Origin: Trichoplax sp. H2
Taxonomy: Eukaryota; Placozoa; Uniplacotomia; Trichoplacea
Direction: 5' to 3'
Assembly (NCBI GenBank): GCA_003344405.1
Contig: NOWV01000249.1
Span: forward strand, 26,398 to 90,397
Length of the DNA: 64,000 nucleotides
In this document: piece by piece, positions 62,695-64,000 of the stretch
Layout of the letters: the number at the start of each line of letters is the position of its first letter
Numbering within the stretch: the stretch's first letter is position 1
Position numbers and translations under genes: made by a program
Notes under the pieces: model-generated
The model's input: only the letters and a program-made list of their open reading frames with translations
Database searches by the model: none
Told to the model about the DNA's origin: nothing

Positions 62695-64000
62695 TATGAA
62701 TGTTACAATATTATACTTAGCTGTTACATCGGTAGGATTATGAACGGAGAATATTCAATGTTACGGGAAATATTATTTATACTACGAGTAATATACGCTG
62801 TATCGAATTGTTCATATTTAATTATACTATTTATATAAGTATATTCATCTATCTCTTCTCTTTATATTTTAAGCAGTATATTTATTATTTATTTAATCCT
62901 TTTACTGTTAAATAATAGTTGATACTTATATATATTTTATGATGTAAGTATGAAGGTATGTAATGTATCGCAAAGTATTTTACATAGAAGATATTCTGAC
63001 AGCTAATCCAAAAACATCATTGGTGTTGTACGCCAACAGGACTTCTATATATATAATTTATAGTGTTTTCTATGCAGGTAGTGCTAATTACATCCTTTTA
63101 AATCTCCAATGATTAACTATCAGTTAGCGAGAAAATCTGAGAAAATAAAAGATCTACTTGAGTTGAATGGTTTACAAGTATACCATCATTTAAAAATAGA
63201 ACTGATGTCGACAAAAAGGTTTTAATTTATACAAATCCGTAACCACTGACCCCATTTTATTAGGGGTAATAAGCATAAAGCGCTCAATTCCGAAAGCATA
63301 AATATTTCTAAATCTAACTTACTTAGAAAATTAAATTTACACGTATTTAGGCTCAATAATGTTAGGCTAATGCAGTCAGTCTTTCCTTAATTTTATTTAT
63401 TTTCAAAAAATCAATTATGTGCATGTTCATCTGGACGCATAAATGTCTTATTTTATCATAGTTAAAGGAACTATGATTTAATTTTATTACTAATCAGACT
63501 GAGGAAAAGAAGATGTCAATCTGTGGATCTGAATAATTTATTCTTAGTTCATAATTAGTAGCAGTAGCTCCTTTCATGCATACTGTACATTGCGCAAGGA
63601 CCTTATATCTATAAATTTTTAAACCTTATATTACCCTGTAAAGTATATATCGACGTTAATCTTGGCCATGGCAATTATTCAGGGATAGCAATACATGATT
63701 TGATTACATTCTTTGAGAATATTTTACGGCAATCCCAATTCTAAGCACTTCGTACCCGAACTTAAAGATTAATGCTTACATGAATCACGATATTGCCATT
63801 ATTTATGCGTATTTATAACTAATTTAATTTCAATCTAAGATAGACTTAATTCAAAGTTATAACAATATTAGTTAATCATCTATCAGTGTAAGTTTAATTT
63901 ATTGTAGAACACTTTGATATCAAGGCTTACAAGTACTATTAATGCCGACATTAATCTTTATCATCGTGCCTATTCGCGTACTTCTATGCCTAGTTTGATT
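62695..64000. other. 3' flank of the glutamate receptor
   Basis: No gene is seen to the end of the window. Very AT-rich. There is no AATAAA in the first 100 bases after the stop; variant signals are too common in this composition to choose one. Confidence 0.5.

Noticed and set aside
1-64000. CRISPR arrays, bacterial operons, rRNA, full tRNA genes, transposase or reverse transcriptase
   Set aside because: Looked for and not seen. Spliced genes show the DNA is eukaryotic, and repeats are irregular local tandems without spacer structure.

Overview
This is eukaryotic, almost certainly animal, nuclear DNA. It is AT-rich and uses the standard genetic code. Four of the genes are split by short GT-AG introns, mostly about 70-250 bases. 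The gene content is animal: a glutamate-receptor channel, a type II membrane M1 aminopeptidase, TTI2, MIC13 and CYP3-clan cytochromes P450. Compact introns, no visible transposase or reverse transcriptase, and an ionotropic receptor with a glycine-receptor-like ligand pocket suggest an early-branching animal. A placozoan (Trichoplax/Hoilungia type) is my best guess, but the species call is inference.

Layout. 1-10.2 kb: no recognisable gene, only degenerate tandem repeats. 10.2-28.5 kb: a cluster of six intronless P450 units. These are a broken copy (10224-11704, -), two recent tandem duplicates (15152-16624 and 18349-19821, -), a fourth relative (21094-22569, -) and two more divergent genes on the other strand (23939-25441 and 26990-28468, +). 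Palindromic GTAC/TACAGTA-rich DNA lies between the divergent pair and again upstream of the last P450. 30.5-38.4 kb: a 20-exon M1 aminopeptidase gene (-) that joins in frame to 971 codons. 41.8-45.3 kb: a 16-exon TTI2 gene (+), convergent with the two-exon MIC13 gene (46064-47440, -). 49.9-51.2 kb: a two-exon gene (+) for a secreted protein that resembles the legumain/C13 peptidase fold but seems to lack the catalytic His. 54.9-62.7 kb: a 14-exon ionotropic glutamate receptor (+, 915 aa). The rest is intergenic DNA with short local tandem repeats.

How the genes relate. The P450s are a tandemly expanded family, probably ER-anchored mono-oxygenases. The two recent duplicates differ mainly in substrate-recognition regions, and one divergent member has lost the oxygen-activating I-helix motif, which recalls thromboxane-synthase-like isomerases. 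The aminopeptidase, TTI2 (PIKK-kinase maturation), MIC13 (mitochondrial cristae) and the receptor are unrelated neighbours. Exon joins were derived by hand from splice signals, reading phase and family resemblance; no alignment or search was run.
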